From Cynocephalus volans (Eukaryota; Chordata; Mammalia; Dermoptera; Cynocephalidae), in the NCBI RefSeq assembly GCF_027409185.1, contig NC_084463.1, forward strand, positions 48,292,907-48,356,906: 64,000 nucleotides of DNA, read 5' to 3'. The notes below the pieces were generated by a model, which searched no databases, was not told the DNA's origin, and was given only the letters and a program-made list of their open reading frames with translations. Below are positions 1 to 11,338 of this stretch, piece after piece. Position numbers and translations under genes: made by a program. The stretch's first letter is position 1. Every line of letters begins with the position of its first letter.

Positions 1-151
1 CTCTGTTCTTTTCAGCCCCCACTGTATTCATCTGGCTTTCTCCACACACAATAAACACCACAAACAACAGTTCTGTAGCCTTCTCACCCTTCCCAGCTTC
101 ATCCACCAGAGCAACAGTCAAGAAATGCTCTTTGTTCCTGAAATCCAAAAC
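1..151 (-). other. possible unidentified coding exon, cut by window edge
   Basis: On the minus strand a pyrimidine-rich tract ending CTCCCAG (152-160) is followed by about 50 codons without a stop running off the left edge, beginning VLDFRNKEHFLTVALVDEAG. The acceptor-like signal and open frame are seen directly. I do not recognise the protein, and 150 bp of open frame can arise by chance, so a decayed repeat or non-coding sequence is equally plausible. The neighbouring sequence at 205-583 is an LTR. Confidence 0.2.
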
Positions 152-204
152 CTGGGAGGAAAAGAAATACTACATTCTAATTTTAATTGTAATGACCGTA
201 CATT

Positions 205-583
205 CATTTTCTCATGTTGCTATAAGAAAATACTGCAGACTGGATGGCTTAAACAACAGAAACTCATTGTCTCTCAGTCCTGGAAGCTGGAAGTCTGAGA
301 TCCAAGTGTAGGCAGGGTTGGTGTTTCCTAAGACCTCTCTCCATGGCTTGTAGACAGTGTCTTCTCCCTGTGTCCTCACATGGTGATTCCTCTGTGCTTG
401 TCTATGTCCTAATCTCCTTATAGGACGTCAGTCCTATGGGATTAAGACCCACCCATATGACCTCCTTTTATCTTAATCACCTCTTTAAAGGCCTTTTCTC
501 CAAATACAGCCACATTCTGAGGTCCTGGGTGTTAGGAATCCAACATATGAATTTGGAGGGGACAAAATTCAGCCCACCACAGA
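205..583 (-). mobile_element. MLT1-type MaLR LTR, antisense
   Basis: The stretch from the CTGCAGACTGGATGGCTTAA word through AACATATGAATTTGGAGGGG and the closing ACAAAATTCAGCCCA matches the reverse complement of the MLT1 LTR pattern as I remember it. It is an old non-autonomous ERVL-MaLR LTR with no coding capacity. Confidence 0.7.
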
Positions 584-1880
584 TAGTGAACACAGGGACC
601 CACCATGTGCCAGACACCGTACAAGTGTGTTCATTAGATTATGATGTTCTGTGACCACCCTCTGATCTGGGCACTGACATTATCTATCAGGCCCAAGGGC
701 TTGTGGCCCAGCTCAGGGCAGGTGTCCACCTGCATCTCATGCAAAGACCACAGGATGGCCATGGGGAGTGGAGTGGCTCATGCCCAGTGGGAAGCCTGTG
801 GCTGGGGGCTGGAATGGTGGGGGCTGGCTGGTCACCATGAGCTGTCACTTAAGAAGGGTCAGAGGATGAGGCCAACAGGAGGGTTCCAGGATTCTTTCTA
901 GAAGCTTCCTGCTGTGCTCCAGTCAATGGACAGTTCTAGCTATGAAAGTTCCATACCCTCACCACACACCAGCCTCACCCTCAGCCCCAACAGGACCCTC
1001 CAAGAAGGCCCTGCTGTGGCCTCCCCTTCCCTGATGCACTGTCTGTGGGGCTCCCAAACCAGAAAAAAATATTTACAGACTTTATTTTTTAAGAGCACTT
1101 TTAGGTTCATAGCAAGATTGAGCAGATGCCATTAAATATCACCACAGAGGCCTATTGCTCAGGTTCCCAAGGCACCAGTACATGGAGGGTCGAATAAATA
1201 AATAGGGAAAAAAGGAAAAAAACACAAGAAATAAAAAAGTAAAAAATAAGGATGATTTTAAAATTTAAAAAAGAAAACAAAAGGAAATTTAAAAAAAGAA
1301 AAAAATATGCATATATCAAGGGGAGGAAAAATAATTTTCTCCAGACCCTTCATAGTTCTCAGCTGGGCCTACCTGTGGCACAAGACAGACTAACAAGAGA
1401 AAAACAGATGTTTAATAACAGACATACCTCTTTGTACACATGGGAGATACTCAGGAAAATCTCCAAGAGTAAATCTCCAAGAAGTGGCTCTGACTTCAGA
1501 CTTACATAACCATCTTTCTCTGAACCAAGAAAGGGGAGACTAGTTCTGGATAGGTGGCCAGGAAAAGCACCTTAAACACAGGTAAGAAACATTATGCAGA
1601 GCTCAGTCAGTGCTGTTTTCACTAAGAGTCTCTAGTGAGTTAGTCACCTTCTTCCTGGTGCTAAGAGAGAGCCATCCTTACAGATGAAGACTTTCATTAT
1701 AGATATAAGTTTCCCTTACAAAAGAGTAACTTCTACTCTCTTTGTAGGGTTTCTTCTGTGTTGGCTGTTTCCTCAAATAATCAACTTAAAATAATCCTAT
1801 GCCAAAGATGCGTATTTGGGGTAATGTGTCCCAAACCCTATCACTGAAGCATTCTACATGGTGGAAGCCGTGAACTGGCC
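584..1880. other. no gene recognised; A-rich low-complexity patch
   Basis: Only short unrelated ORFs occur here. Positions 1190-1310 are strongly A-rich and could be the tail of an old retroelement. I see no coding or RNA gene signal. Confidence 0.5.
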
Positions 1881-3000
1881 TCCTGAGTGATGATATGTCA
1901 CATGAAACCCCCAGGAGGCTGAATGGATCAGGACATGCCACCCTAAAATATGCCACTTTCATATATTGATTATTTTGAGTGAGGGCCACTGAGAAACAGC
2001 AAACACATAAGGAGTTTCCTGCCCTCCCCCTTTCTGCCTAAAATCAGGGTATAAATTTAAATTTTGTAAAGGAAATTTTCATTTGTACAGATGCCCCCTC
2101 TCCCGTACCAGGAAAAGGAGATCGATTCATCACCAGAGGTGAGTCTATCTACCATGAGTTTCCCCCATACATTCCCTAGTCACTTCTCCACAATTTATTG
2201 CTCTTTGTGAAAATGGTATAGAAGCCCCTGGGTCTAACTGCCTCTTTAGGTTTTCAGTTCTCTTATGTGAATCTCCCATATTTGTGTTGACCTAAAAGAA
2301 ACTGAAGCCAAACATTAAAAGCATAGCATTTATTAAGCCAGTGTGGCCAGTTAGCTCACTTGCGGGGGTGGGGGGGTGTTGATAACACCAAGGTCAAGGG
2401 TTCAGATCCCCATACTGGCAAACAGCCAAAAAAAAAAAATTTATTGAGCTAATATGACAATTGCAACCAGGGAAATGCATAGTCAGGTCACCCTGAGAAA
2501 TGAGTTCCAAAGAGAACCAGCAGAACTTATCATTTATAACCACAAGAAGGAGGAAGATTTAAAGGACAGTGAGAGAAGACAGTCCCACCTCATCTCTTCA
2601 TCAACTTTCTATTTGTTGTACATTACATATAGATCTGGGATTGTTACTAGGTTACAACCTACATGCAGGGATCCAGGATGAAGGTCACAAGGATTATTCT
2701 AGGTTATTGTATGGCTTCCTGGTGCCATTATAGCTGCTTCTAAGTAAAATGGTGTTATGATAATGTTTTCCAGGACAGGTGGACATGATTGCTGACTTAT
2801 CCCAGATCCCCCAAGGCACTATAATTTAGCTGACCTGGTCAAAGCAGATTTTTTAGTTATCATATGTAAATTTTTTTAAAAAAGATGAAACATGTATGTC
2901 TTTTCTCCTGTTAATCTGTCTTTTGTCAGTTTAATTTGCAGTCCCCAGTCACCGAATCTAAGAGTGTATAGGATATTTTCCCCCTCCCCTACAAAGCCCG
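1880..3000 (+). mobile_element. degenerate LTR, copy A (interrupted)
   Basis: Positions 1920-2270 resemble 5615-5960 (shared words such as CACCCTAAAATATGCCACTTT versus CACCCTAGAATATGCCACTTT). The tail at 2895-2995 has the TCTCCTGTTAATCTGTCTTTTG block and a CCCCTCCCCTACA end that recurs at 6260-6345 and 7205-7302. This is the signature of one LTR family with three copies in the first 7.3 kb. A SINE is inserted at 2343-2440. The family name is uncertain and no retroviral ORF is present. Confidence 0.5.
2343..2440 (+). mobile_element. tRNA-Ile-derived SINE (CYN-like), monomer
   Basis: The head GGCCAGTTAGCTCACTTG with GATAACACCAAGGTC and B-box-like GGGTTCAGATCC resembles tRNA-Ile, followed by a short A tail. 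Flanking TTTATTAAGCCAG (2328-2340) and TTTATTGAGCTAA (2440-2452) look like a diverged target-site duplication. It is a transposed tRNA relic, not a tRNA gene: the acceptor stem and anticodon arm do not pair properly. Confidence 0.75.
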
Positions 3001-4082
3001 TGTTGTACATGTTGTAAGTGTGAGAAATAAGCTTGCTATGGTGAGCCTCCAGGATGCAGGGTTGTTTGTTACTGCAACAAAACCCTGACAGATATAGCAC
3101 AGGCTCTATTTTGACTACAGAGAAAAATAATCACATTAGTTAGCAAAAAGTCTGGAAACCAGGTCCTGTAAGAAATTGTGGCAGGCATGAAGATATTAGG
3201 GCTAAAGAAGGGACAACCTGGTGGTCAGGGAGCAAAGTTTGGGAGAAGGTGTTGGGTTGATAACGTAGAAACCAGATATTTGAAGATCTCCATCTGATAG
3301 AAGAAGTCAAGGACATGCTCCATGTTACTTTAAAAGGGCTGGAAAATTCTGGGCTGCAGAAACCAGACATAATATAATTTCCACCAGATTCCTGGGAAGG
3401 TGGGCATGCATTGCACTCACTAGGAGGTGGGTGCCAATCACCAGGGTCATGTTGTTACCAGGCATGGGTCTGGCTGCCTGCTCCTTTTCAAAAACAAGCC
3501 ACTCAAAAGTCAAATGGTGGTAAAGATGGAAGTCAGCTTTTATTCAGAAATACCAGTGACCAGAGGAGAGGTGTCAGGCTAACCATCTCTCCAATAAACC
3601 TGAAGGAGAAAGGCCAGACTGAAGCTGTCTCAAAGACTAGTATTTACTGAGGGGTTTTTAAAGAGGGGATTGAGGGAAGGGAGCATGGGAAATGAAAAGC
3701 AGGACGGAGGGGGACACAAGCTGTGGGGGCTCCGTTCAAGGAGCCGGGTGCAAGGTCTCACCAAGACTCCGCCTGGTTTCTGCTCCCATCCTTGTGGTTA
3801 TCTCAGGGTCTGGATAGTGTGTGCGTCCTGGCAAGTCTGCAGCTTCAGGCTGTCTGGAAAAAAGCTTTACATTTCTGTAAATAATGTCATCTTGCCCCAT
3901 ATCAAGGTTTAAAATATCAAATAACCATGGGAAATGAAGGAACTCAGAAATACATGCCAAGAAAAAAACTGTCCTTTTAAAATTTGCCTACAGCCCATGT
4001 AATTTTAGGCCCCAACGTGGCTTCAGTGCTGCTCACTCTAGCAGTGACAGAACAAATTGGGCAGGCCCTGTAACGCCAGAGT
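3001..4082. other. no gene recognised; possible antisense LTR relic 3500-4020
   Basis: Around 3530-3960 an antisense TTTATTCAG word next to pyrimidine/purine-skewed sequence is suggestive of an old LTR read backwards, but I could not match a family. No coding exon is supported. Confidence 0.3.
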
Positions 4083-4498
4083 CCTGTATTAGTCTGTTTT
4101 CTGTAGCTTATAATGGAATACCTGATACTAGATCATTTATAAAGAAACAGAATTTATTTCTTACAGTTTTGGAGGCTGGGAAGTCCACAGTCCAGGAGGT
4201 GCATGTGGTGAGGTCCTTCTTGGTGGGGACTCTCCACAGGGTCCTCAGGTGATGTAGGGTGTCACAGGTAAGAACATCTCCCTTCTTAGAAAGCCATCAG
4301 TCTACACCCATGATAACCCATTACTCCATGAATGGATGAATCCATTCTTGAGGGTATAGTCCTCATGATCCAATCACCTCTCAAAGGCCCCACCTTTCAA
4401 GTACCATAATAGGATTTCCCACCCTCTTAATACTGTTAAAGTGGGGGTCAAGTTTCCAGCACACGAACTTTGGGGGAACACATTTGACCCATAGCAGG
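4083..4498 (-). mobile_element. MST/THE1-type MaLR LTR, antisense
   Basis: It begins CTGTATTAGTCTGTTTTCTG and ends TTTGACCCATAGCA, with the internal words TATAAAGAAACAGAATTTAT and CATGATCCAATCACCTC. These are the antisense landmarks of MST/THE1 LTRs. It is a solitary LTR without internal genes. Confidence 0.75.
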
Positions 4499-4917
4499 TA
4501 CCTTCCCACTCCAGCACCACACACAGCACTATGGATCTGATATCAAAAATTGATATCAAATGCCCTTCAGTGTTCCCTATATTTTATTCCATACAATACT
4601 GCCTTTAAGGTTTACAGGAATGCCAACTGTTCTCCCAGCCAATGTCACTATAAAATGTGCAAACACCCCTCAGCTCCCACAAACCAGATGGTGAGGGGGC
4701 AACAACCTGTGGCATTTCAGAAGTTTTAGAGCAAATCAAAGCTTTAATAATGACACAGACTCACCCCTTGACCAAATTTCAGTCAGGTGCCTCTGGGCCC
4801 TCTTTTCCATGAGGCCTCAGCCTTGGACCCTGTCTTCATCCTGCCTAGCACAGTCTTAGCAAAAAGTCCCGCTAGGTCAGTTTAGAGAGAGCCCCCCACC
4901 CTTGACATCTCATCAGG
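4499..4917. other. no feature recognised
   Basis: Unique-looking sequence between two MaLR LTRs; nothing coding or repetitive was recognised. Confidence 0.5.
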
Positions 4918-5315
4918 CTGCTGTGGTTTGAATGTCCCCCCAAGCTCAAGTTGGAACTTAACCCCCAATGTGGTGGTAAAAGGTGGGGCTTTTAAGGGGC
5001 CATGAGGACAGTGCCCTCTGAATGGGCTGGTCCATTTGTCGAGTAACGTGCCGATGGTTTAATGGGCATGGTTCTGATGGCTTTGTAAGGAGAAGGTCAG
5101 CTCTCTTGCTCAGGCCATTCTCACCACATGATTTCCTGCACCATCTAGGACCCTGCAGAGACTCCCTACCCAGAAGAAGGCCCTCACCAGAGGCGCCCTC
5201 TGGACCGTGGATTTCCCAGCTTCCTGAAATCTAAGAAATAAATTATATTTCTTTATAAATTACCCAGTTTCAGAGTTCTGTTATAAGCAACAGAAAATGG
5301 ACTAATATACCAATC
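4918..5315 (+). mobile_element. MST-type MaLR LTR, sense
   Basis: It opens TGCTGTGGTTTGAATGTCCC and closes with AATAAATTATATTTCTTTAT, AAATTACCCAGTTTC and ATGGACTAATATA. That is the sense-strand order of an MST LTR including its polyadenylation signal. It lies opposite in orientation to the LTR at 4083-4498. Confidence 0.75.
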
Positions 5316-5599
5316 CTCATTCCTCACCTTTGATTTTTAAGTCTGTGTTCTGTCCTTCACAAGAATCCTGTTTGGTGAGTTTAGCAAGAAGCCCCCTACC
5401 CTTGATGTCCCCTCTCAGTAATGTCCCACGCACTTACCACCTCTCTGTGTTCATTGGCTGTGAAACCCCTGCGGACCCTGCTATATTCAGAATCGAGCTC
5501 AGTCCTACACGGTGGCCTCCTTGCCCTATTGCAGTAGACCCACGTGACATCTGCCTTTGCCACCTTTAACTCGTGTCTGCCTTGGTTGATCTTCAACAA

Positions 5600-6345
5600 T
5601 AACCTCTGGAGGAGATCGGAATACGTCACCCTAGAATATGCCACTTTGACATTAAGATTATTGTGAGCTGGAGGAAGCTGAGAAAAAGCGGACACAGGAA
5701 GAACTCTCTGCCTTCCCTCTGTCTTCCTAGAAGGAGAATGGAAAATCCTCCTTGTGAAGGTGTCCCGCTCTCCCACACGAGAACAATCCTGTCACCAAAT
5801 GCAGAGACAGCACTGAGGCGGATCTGTGTAAATAACTCTTGTTAAATGACCCTTATCTATTATGTTTCCTTATGTATTTGCCTTCCCACAATTTACCAGC
5901 AAGAAGCCCAGACCTCCTCTGCTTCCCTTTGTCTAGTCACTTACCCACAATTTATCACCTGTTGTTACAGTGGGCTGTAAGTCCCCACGGTTTTTAGCTA
6001 TTTATGTTTTTTGGTTTTTTGTTTTAACACCTGTGAAGCCCCCATGCACATTATTTAAAAAGTTAGTATCAGGACGGCCAGTTATCTCGGTTGGTTAGAG
6101 CGAGGCGTTATGACACTGGCTTAGATCCCCTCACCAGCCAACCACCAAAAAAAAAGAAAAAAAAAAGAAAAAGAAAGAAAGAAAGAAAAGAAAAGAAAAA
6201 AAAGAAGAAAGAAAAGAAAATAAATAAAAAATAGTTAACACCAAATGAAATATATAAGGTTTTCTTCTGTTAAACTGTCTTTTGTCAGTTTAATTCACTA
6301 AGAGAGTATAGGAAAAGGTTTTTCTCCCCTACACCTCAGAAAAGT
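5600..6345 (+). mobile_element. degenerate LTR, copy B (with SINE insertion)
   Basis: This is the second copy of the family at 1880-3000. It has the CACCCTAGAATATGCCACTTT word at 5628 and ends in TCTTCTGTTAAACTGTCTTTTG ... CTCCCCTACA. It is interrupted by the SINE at 6074-6235. Confidence 0.5.
6074..6235 (+). mobile_element. tRNA-Ile-derived SINE with long A/GAAA tail
   Basis: GGCCAGTTATCTCGGTTGG followed by TTAGAGCGAGGCGTTATGAC is the closest of the local SINE heads to a tRNA-Ile 5' half. It is followed by a GAAA/AAAG microsatellite tail of about 85 bp. AGTTAGTA before and AGTTAACA after may be the target-site duplication. Confidence 0.7.
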
Positions 6346-6889
6346 AAATACTACAAACATAAGACTTTTCATTTGAAAGTTTATTCATATTTTTTCTACA
6401 CCTATTTTTGTAAATTTCAAATAATAGTTGTTTCGGAATTAGGGTTTCCATCCCTCAGACACATGGTGGCAAACATGGACGGAAACAAAAATAATTAAAA
6501 TTAAAAACATACCAACTTCACAAAACCAAATAAGTAAAAAAGAGCTAGATATGCTGCCAGTCCCGCGCTGGCTCCATCAGGCTGTCGTGGGGTGAGGTGA
6601 GACCCTGAAGTCCAAAGTCTCAGGCACTCAAGTGCTCCTCAGTCCTATGGGATGATTTTTCCATTTCATCTTCTCCAATATCCTGCACCATTGTCCACAG
6701 CCTCCTTCTACTTTCTACAAGCACTGTGGCCAGAGCTGCTGCTGTGCACCTGCCCCACCTGATCGGGCTTCCCACACAGGGCAGAAGCCCAGCAAACACC
6801 TCCAGGCACAGGGCAGATCTCAGAGCCTATCCCAGGACAGCTTCGGGTGCATGTGCTCTCAGTGTTCCTCCAGTAACCTGCGCTGTGGA
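6346..6889. other. no feature recognised
   Basis: Short ORFs only; nothing recognisable on either strand. Confidence 0.4.
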
Positions 6890-7302
6890 GAAGACAGGGC
6901 TCTGTTACCTGCAAGCCCTGAGTAAATAGCCTTTTGCCTCTTCTCATTAGGTGGTCTCTGTTTAGTTCCACACCAGGAAAAGTGGGGGGGGGGTTCTGGG
7001 GAAAGGAGCTACCCTCTGGATCTATTTGTCCTTCTGCATAACAAGACAACCTTTATTCACCCTCCTGTAACTTGTCACCACCCCCAGAAGCCCCAGCTCT
7101 ATTCCTTTCTGTAGCTCAGGACGCTGTACAAACTCCAGTCATCTGGCCCTTCCTTGAGTCTCATGTTTTGCGGGACTCCTGTACCTATGCACACAATTAA
7201 AGTAGTTTTTCTCCTGTTGATGTGTCTTATGTCAATTTAATTCATTGCCCATCCAAAGAACCCAGAAGGGAAGAGGGAAGCCATATCCCCCTCCCCTACA
7301 GC
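6890..7302 (+). mobile_element. degenerate LTR, copy C
   Basis: It shares the 3' block TTTCTCCTGTTGATGTGTC, the AATTTAATTCATTG word and the CCCCCTCCCCTACA end with copies A and B. An ATTAAA polyadenylation-type word at about 7196 precedes it. Family not named. Confidence 0.45.
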
Positions 7303-7790
7303 ATTAAAAGATGAAGAAAAAAGTATAAGAAAAAGAAAAGAGAAACAATACTAATGTAAGTCTTAAAAGACCTCTAAACCGTGTTAGGATCCTGACTCAA
7401 ACAAACCAACTTTTTAAACATGCACGTTTTAGGTAATAGGTGAAATCTGAACAGGAATCAGAGGTCAGAAAAAAACAGGAATTACTGTCAATTGCATTGG
7501 GTAGGCAAAGCCTTGACTATCGGTAAGACACTGATGAAACTTCTAGAAGTGAAACTACTGATGTCTGGGATTTGCTTTTAGAACAAGAAAACCCTTCCGT
7601 CAAGACAAAACAACAGAGCAGATGAAGAAAATGCAGTAAAATGCTCATTTGGATTGTTTATTTATGGAGTTCATTGTCCTGTTGTCTTGGGTGCAACTAC
7701 TTGAAATTATTCATTAAAGGTTTTTTCCTTGTTGTTGTTTTTTAACCCTGATGTATTTTCTAAACTGAAGGAAACCCTCAGGCCACATTC
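7303..7790. other. no feature recognised
   Basis: AT-rich sequence between the LTR cluster and the GC-rich island. No gene signal was seen. Confidence 0.4.
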
Positions 7791-9280
7791 CCCCATTGAT
7801 GTAAACAGCAGAGAGGGTTCCGGGACCGGGCGGGGGGTTGGTAAAGTAGAATTAACAGCAGTTGTTCGCTCATGCAGAGAACTGTGCGCGCCCACCACCC
7901 GCACCCTCCGGGCCACACGGAATCGAAGGCCAGACCCCGTCCTCGTGTGTTTAGTGAGGAGAGACCACGGAAAAGCTCCAGCCCGGAAGCCCGGGGAAAG
8001 CCAGTCATCTACACTGGGAGCCAGGCCGCCTACACCTGCAGCCAGGCCGTCTACACCCGGGGCCGGCCATCCGCACCCGCAGCCAGGCGGTCTACACCCG
8101 GAGCCGGCCATCCGCACCTGCAGCCAGGCCGTCTACACCCAGAGCCGGCCATCCGCACCTGCAGCCAGGCCGTCTACACCCAGAGCCGGCCATCCGCACC
8201 TGCAGCCAGGCCGTCTACACCCAGAGCCGGCCATCCGCACCTGCAGCCAGGCCGTCTACACCCAGAGCCGGCCATCCGCACCTGCAGCCAGGCGGTCTAC
8301 ACCCGGAGCCAGCCATCCGCACCCGCAGCCAGGCCGTCCGTACTCGCACCCCCAGGAGGTGGCAGAAAGGTGCTGCTTAGCCTTCAAGGCCTTCTGCTTT
8401 CCTGCTCGCTTCCCCACACCCCACGCGTGGCCGGAGCCTCAGTTTCCTCGTCTGTCTGCTCAACCCCAGGACTCGGACACGGGTTGGTCAGGATTGGGGG
8501 GCGGCATTTCGGGGCTTGGTAACGTCCCCCGCCCCGCCCCAGGGGACCGGACCTACCTGTCGCCTCCCCGCAGCCCGGCCTGCCCCGCCCACCGTCTCCG
8601 CCTAAGCCGGACGCCCCCTCTCTTCAACCCCGGACCGACGCCGCCGATGCCCGGGAGAGTTGGGGGATCGCTACCCCCGGCGACCCGCTTCACCCTCCCA
8701 GGGGGGCACCCGCCCCTGCTCGCTGCCGCCTGTCCCCCCGACCCCCTTCACCGACCGCCCACGGGGTCGCCCTCTCCCGCCTCCTCCACAGGGACCTCCT
8801 TCCCCTCCCAACGACTCACCCCAAACACAGCGGACAGGCTGCCGCCCCCTTTCCTCCCTTGTCCCCCAGCCCCTCCCCACCAGCAAACCTCCTGTCCATC
8901 CCCCTGCCCAGGCCAAGGCGGCCCCACTCCCGGCTGTCCCAGGACGCCGAGGCTCCTCCACTCTCCTCCCCTCCCCCACCCTGACCCAGCTGACGCCACC
9001 AAGTCCCCCGCGGCCCGGCCATCGCCGATCAGCCCCGGACGCCTGGCGTGGTGCGAGGGCCACCTCCCTGTGAGTACCGGCCCTGCAGGCCACCCTCCTG
9101 CGGCCTCTGGGTCAGGACCCCGGGTCCACCCCCGCCTTCTAACGGCGGCGCCTTCCCGCCCCTCCCGGCCGTCCTGTCCCTGCAGAGGGTGATACGTGGG
9201 AACCGTGGACACTCAGGCCCCGCGGTCACCTGGATGAGCCCGGCATTAACAAAGGAACATCCCCGGGACCGAAGGTGACC
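7790..9280. promoter_or_regulatory. GC-rich, CpG-rich block (CpG-island-like)
   Basis: The block is strongly GC-rich with frequent CpG dinucleotides, unlike its AT-rich flanks, and contains the 41-bp minisatellite. Stop codons are rare because of composition, giving long overlapping ORFs on both strands (up to 487 codons); none resembles a known protein. It could be a CpG-island promoter of an unseen gene, or a GC-rich subtelomere-like minisatellite region. No TATA box or recognisable first exon supports a specific transcript. Confidence 0.5.
8028..8345. repeat. 41-bp minisatellite, about 7.5 copies
   Basis: The word CTACAC recurs at 8051, 8092, 8133, 8174, 8215, 8256 and 8297, always 41 bp apart. 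The unit contains CTGCAGCCAGGC and GAGCCGGCCATCCGCACC. Outer copies are diverged and central copies nearly identical, as expected of a minisatellite homogenised from its middle. Because 41 is not a multiple of 3 the repeat encodes a different peptide in each successive frame. Confidence 0.95.
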
Positions 9281-9654
9281 AGAGCCCTGATGACAGCCTC
9301 TGCGCAGACTGAGTCAGACCCCCAGCTCACTGGACGCTCCCCATCCCTGGCTTCTGTCCGCGTAGACAGCGTCCCCCAACCCTGAGGACCAGGGAGAGAG
9401 CTGACGCCAAGAGCTAGGGCGCAGGAAGCGCTGATCAAGTTCCCAGGGGACAGACTCCGAATGTCTGCAGTCCATAGACGCCATCACTTTCATATTGCAG
9501 AAAAATAGAGGAGGGTGGTGCTTGGAGTTTGGAAACGATTTTCAAATCCCTTTCCTAACTCGGTCCCAACAGCACCCCCGTGAAGTAGGCAGGCGAAGCT
9601 GTGGACCTCCACTGCGTGGGGTTACATATTCTAACTCCAGAGGGTGCCTGTGTG
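9281..9654. other. no feature recognised
   Basis: Transition from the GC-rich block to the TG minisatellite; nothing recognisable. Confidence 0.4.
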
Positions 9655-10380
9655 CTCGCATGTGTGTGCCTGTGCATGTCTGTGTGAGTCTGTGTGTGGG
9701 CCAGTGTGTATGTGCATGCACGTTTATGTGTGTGTGTGCCTGTGCATGTCTCTGTGAGTTTGTGTGTGGGCCAGTGTGTATGTACATGCACGTTTATGTG
9801 TGTGTGCCTGTGTATGTCTCTGTGAGTTTGTGTGTGGGCCAGTGTGTATGTACATGCACGTTTATGTGTGTGTGCCTGTGCATGTCTGTGTGAGTCTGTG
9901 TGTGGGCCAGTGTGTATGTGCATGCACGTTTATGTGTGTGTGTGCCTGTGCATGTCTGTGTGAGTTTGTGTGTGGGCCAGTGTGTATGTGCATGCATGTT
10001 TATGTGTGTGTGCCTGTGTATGTCTGTGTGAGTTTGTGTGTGGGCCAGTGTGTATGTGCATGCATGTTTATGTGTGTGTGCCTGTGTATGTCTGTGTGAG
10101 TTTTTGTGTGGGCCAGTGTGTATGTACATGCATGTTTATGTGTGTGTGTCCCTGTGCATGTCTGTGTATTTGTGTGTGGGCCAGTGTGTATGTGCATGCA
10201 CGTTTATGTGTGTGTGTCCCTGTGCATGTCTCTGTGAGTTTGTGTGTGGGCCAGTGTGTATGTGCATGCACGTTTATGTGTGTGTGCCTGTGCATGTCTC
10301 TGTGAGTTTGTGTGTGGGCCAGTGTGTATGTACATGCATGTTTATGTGTGTGTGCCTGTGTGTGTTTACATGTGTTTCTC
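9655..10380. repeat. TG-rich minisatellite, 68-70 bp unit, about 10 copies
   Basis: The word GTGTGGGCCAGTGTGTATGT recurs with GGGCC at about 9698, 9768, 9836, 9904, 9974, 10042, 10110, 10178, 10248 and 10316, i.e. 68 or 70 bp apart. Each unit also holds CATGCACGTTTATGTGTG and CCTGTGCATGTCTGTG. Alternating purine-pyrimidine sequence gives Z-DNA potential. The 2-bp length variants are TG dinucleotide slippage. Confidence 0.95.
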
Positions 10381-10660
10381 TGTGTAAATGTGTTTGTGCA
10401 TGGCTGAGTACATGTTTGTGCATTTGCATGTATGCATATTTATGTATATTTGTGTCACATGTGCTTTGTAATTGTGTACATGTTGTGCATGTGTGTGCAC
10501 CTGTGTATATTTTTAAGCATGGGTGTTTCTGTGAGTACCCATGTTTATGCATGCATGTGTGTGTATACGTGTTTGTCCATGTACACACATGTATTAGCAT
10601 GTGCATGTGTTTGTGCAGGCATGTGTATGTATATGTGTGTGTACACACACACAGAGCATG
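10381..10660. repeat. degenerate TG-rich extension of the minisatellite
   Basis: TG/CATG-rich sequence without a clear period continues the array and ends in a short TGTGTGTACACACACACA inversion. Confidence 0.7.
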
Positions 10661-11338
10661 TCTTTTCCAAACTGCTCTTCACTCCCTAATGGAAGACATC
10701 TTTTTCTTCTTAAAGTCTGCTTTTCCTTGGTTTTAAAGGGGCTTTGTTAACGAAAAAATTATTCTGGCACTTGTTAAAAGGCTCACTATTGAAGCTTTTT
10801 GCAATGGGGATGTCACCCTGGGGAAGAGTTGGGGCTCTGAACCCAGCAGAGACAGCTGGGGTTCGTGGATGGAAATAACTGAGAGGGACTTCAAGGGTAG
10901 GAGGCTTTTGGTGAAACTGGCCTAACAGGAAGGTCAGGGGCTTAGATGTCAAAGATGGGGGTGAGGACTTGATCAGATATCGAGGTGGGGGTGGCTTAGG
11001 ATTCTCTGCGAAGACTGGGCTGGGCAGGCCAAGGACAGAACAAGGAAGGGTCCAGAATTCATGGGCCAGAGGGTCCGGGTTAGCCTTTGGTCATGGAGGG
11101 TCTTTGTAGTTTCCAGAGAGGCATTTGTGCCTCTGTCACTGGCAAGGCTAAAAATGACAGCTACGCACCCCCTAAGTGGACCCCAGTTTTAGTTCTCGCC
11201 TCCAGCAGGAGGCCACAGAGGAAGCCTGCTCGTTGCCAGGGAGCGAGCCCAGAGCTCCAGGAACATGAGGGGACCACTTAGCCCAGCCTCTCTCTGGGGG
11301 TTGCTCAAAGCGGAAACTCTTGCCTTGTGTCTCCCCAG
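10661..11338. other. unique sequence upstream of the TRIM17-like exon
   Basis: No repeat or ORF was recognised. It would be intron and 5' untranslated sequence if the downstream exon belonged to an intact gene. Confidence 0.4.

Noticed and set aside
8028..8345. CRISPR-like regular array
   Set aside because: Units are contiguous with no unique spacers, and the context is mammalian.
7729..9192. 487-codon plus-strand ORF across the GC-rich block
   Set aside because: It runs straight through the 41-bp minisatellite, is Pro/Ala/Arg-rich from composition alone, overlaps equally long ORFs on both strands, and matches no family.
9495..10736. Many Cys/Val/Met- or His/Thr-rich ORFs up to 232 codons on both strands
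   Set aside because: They are translations of the TG/CA minisatellite, in which stop codons are rare.
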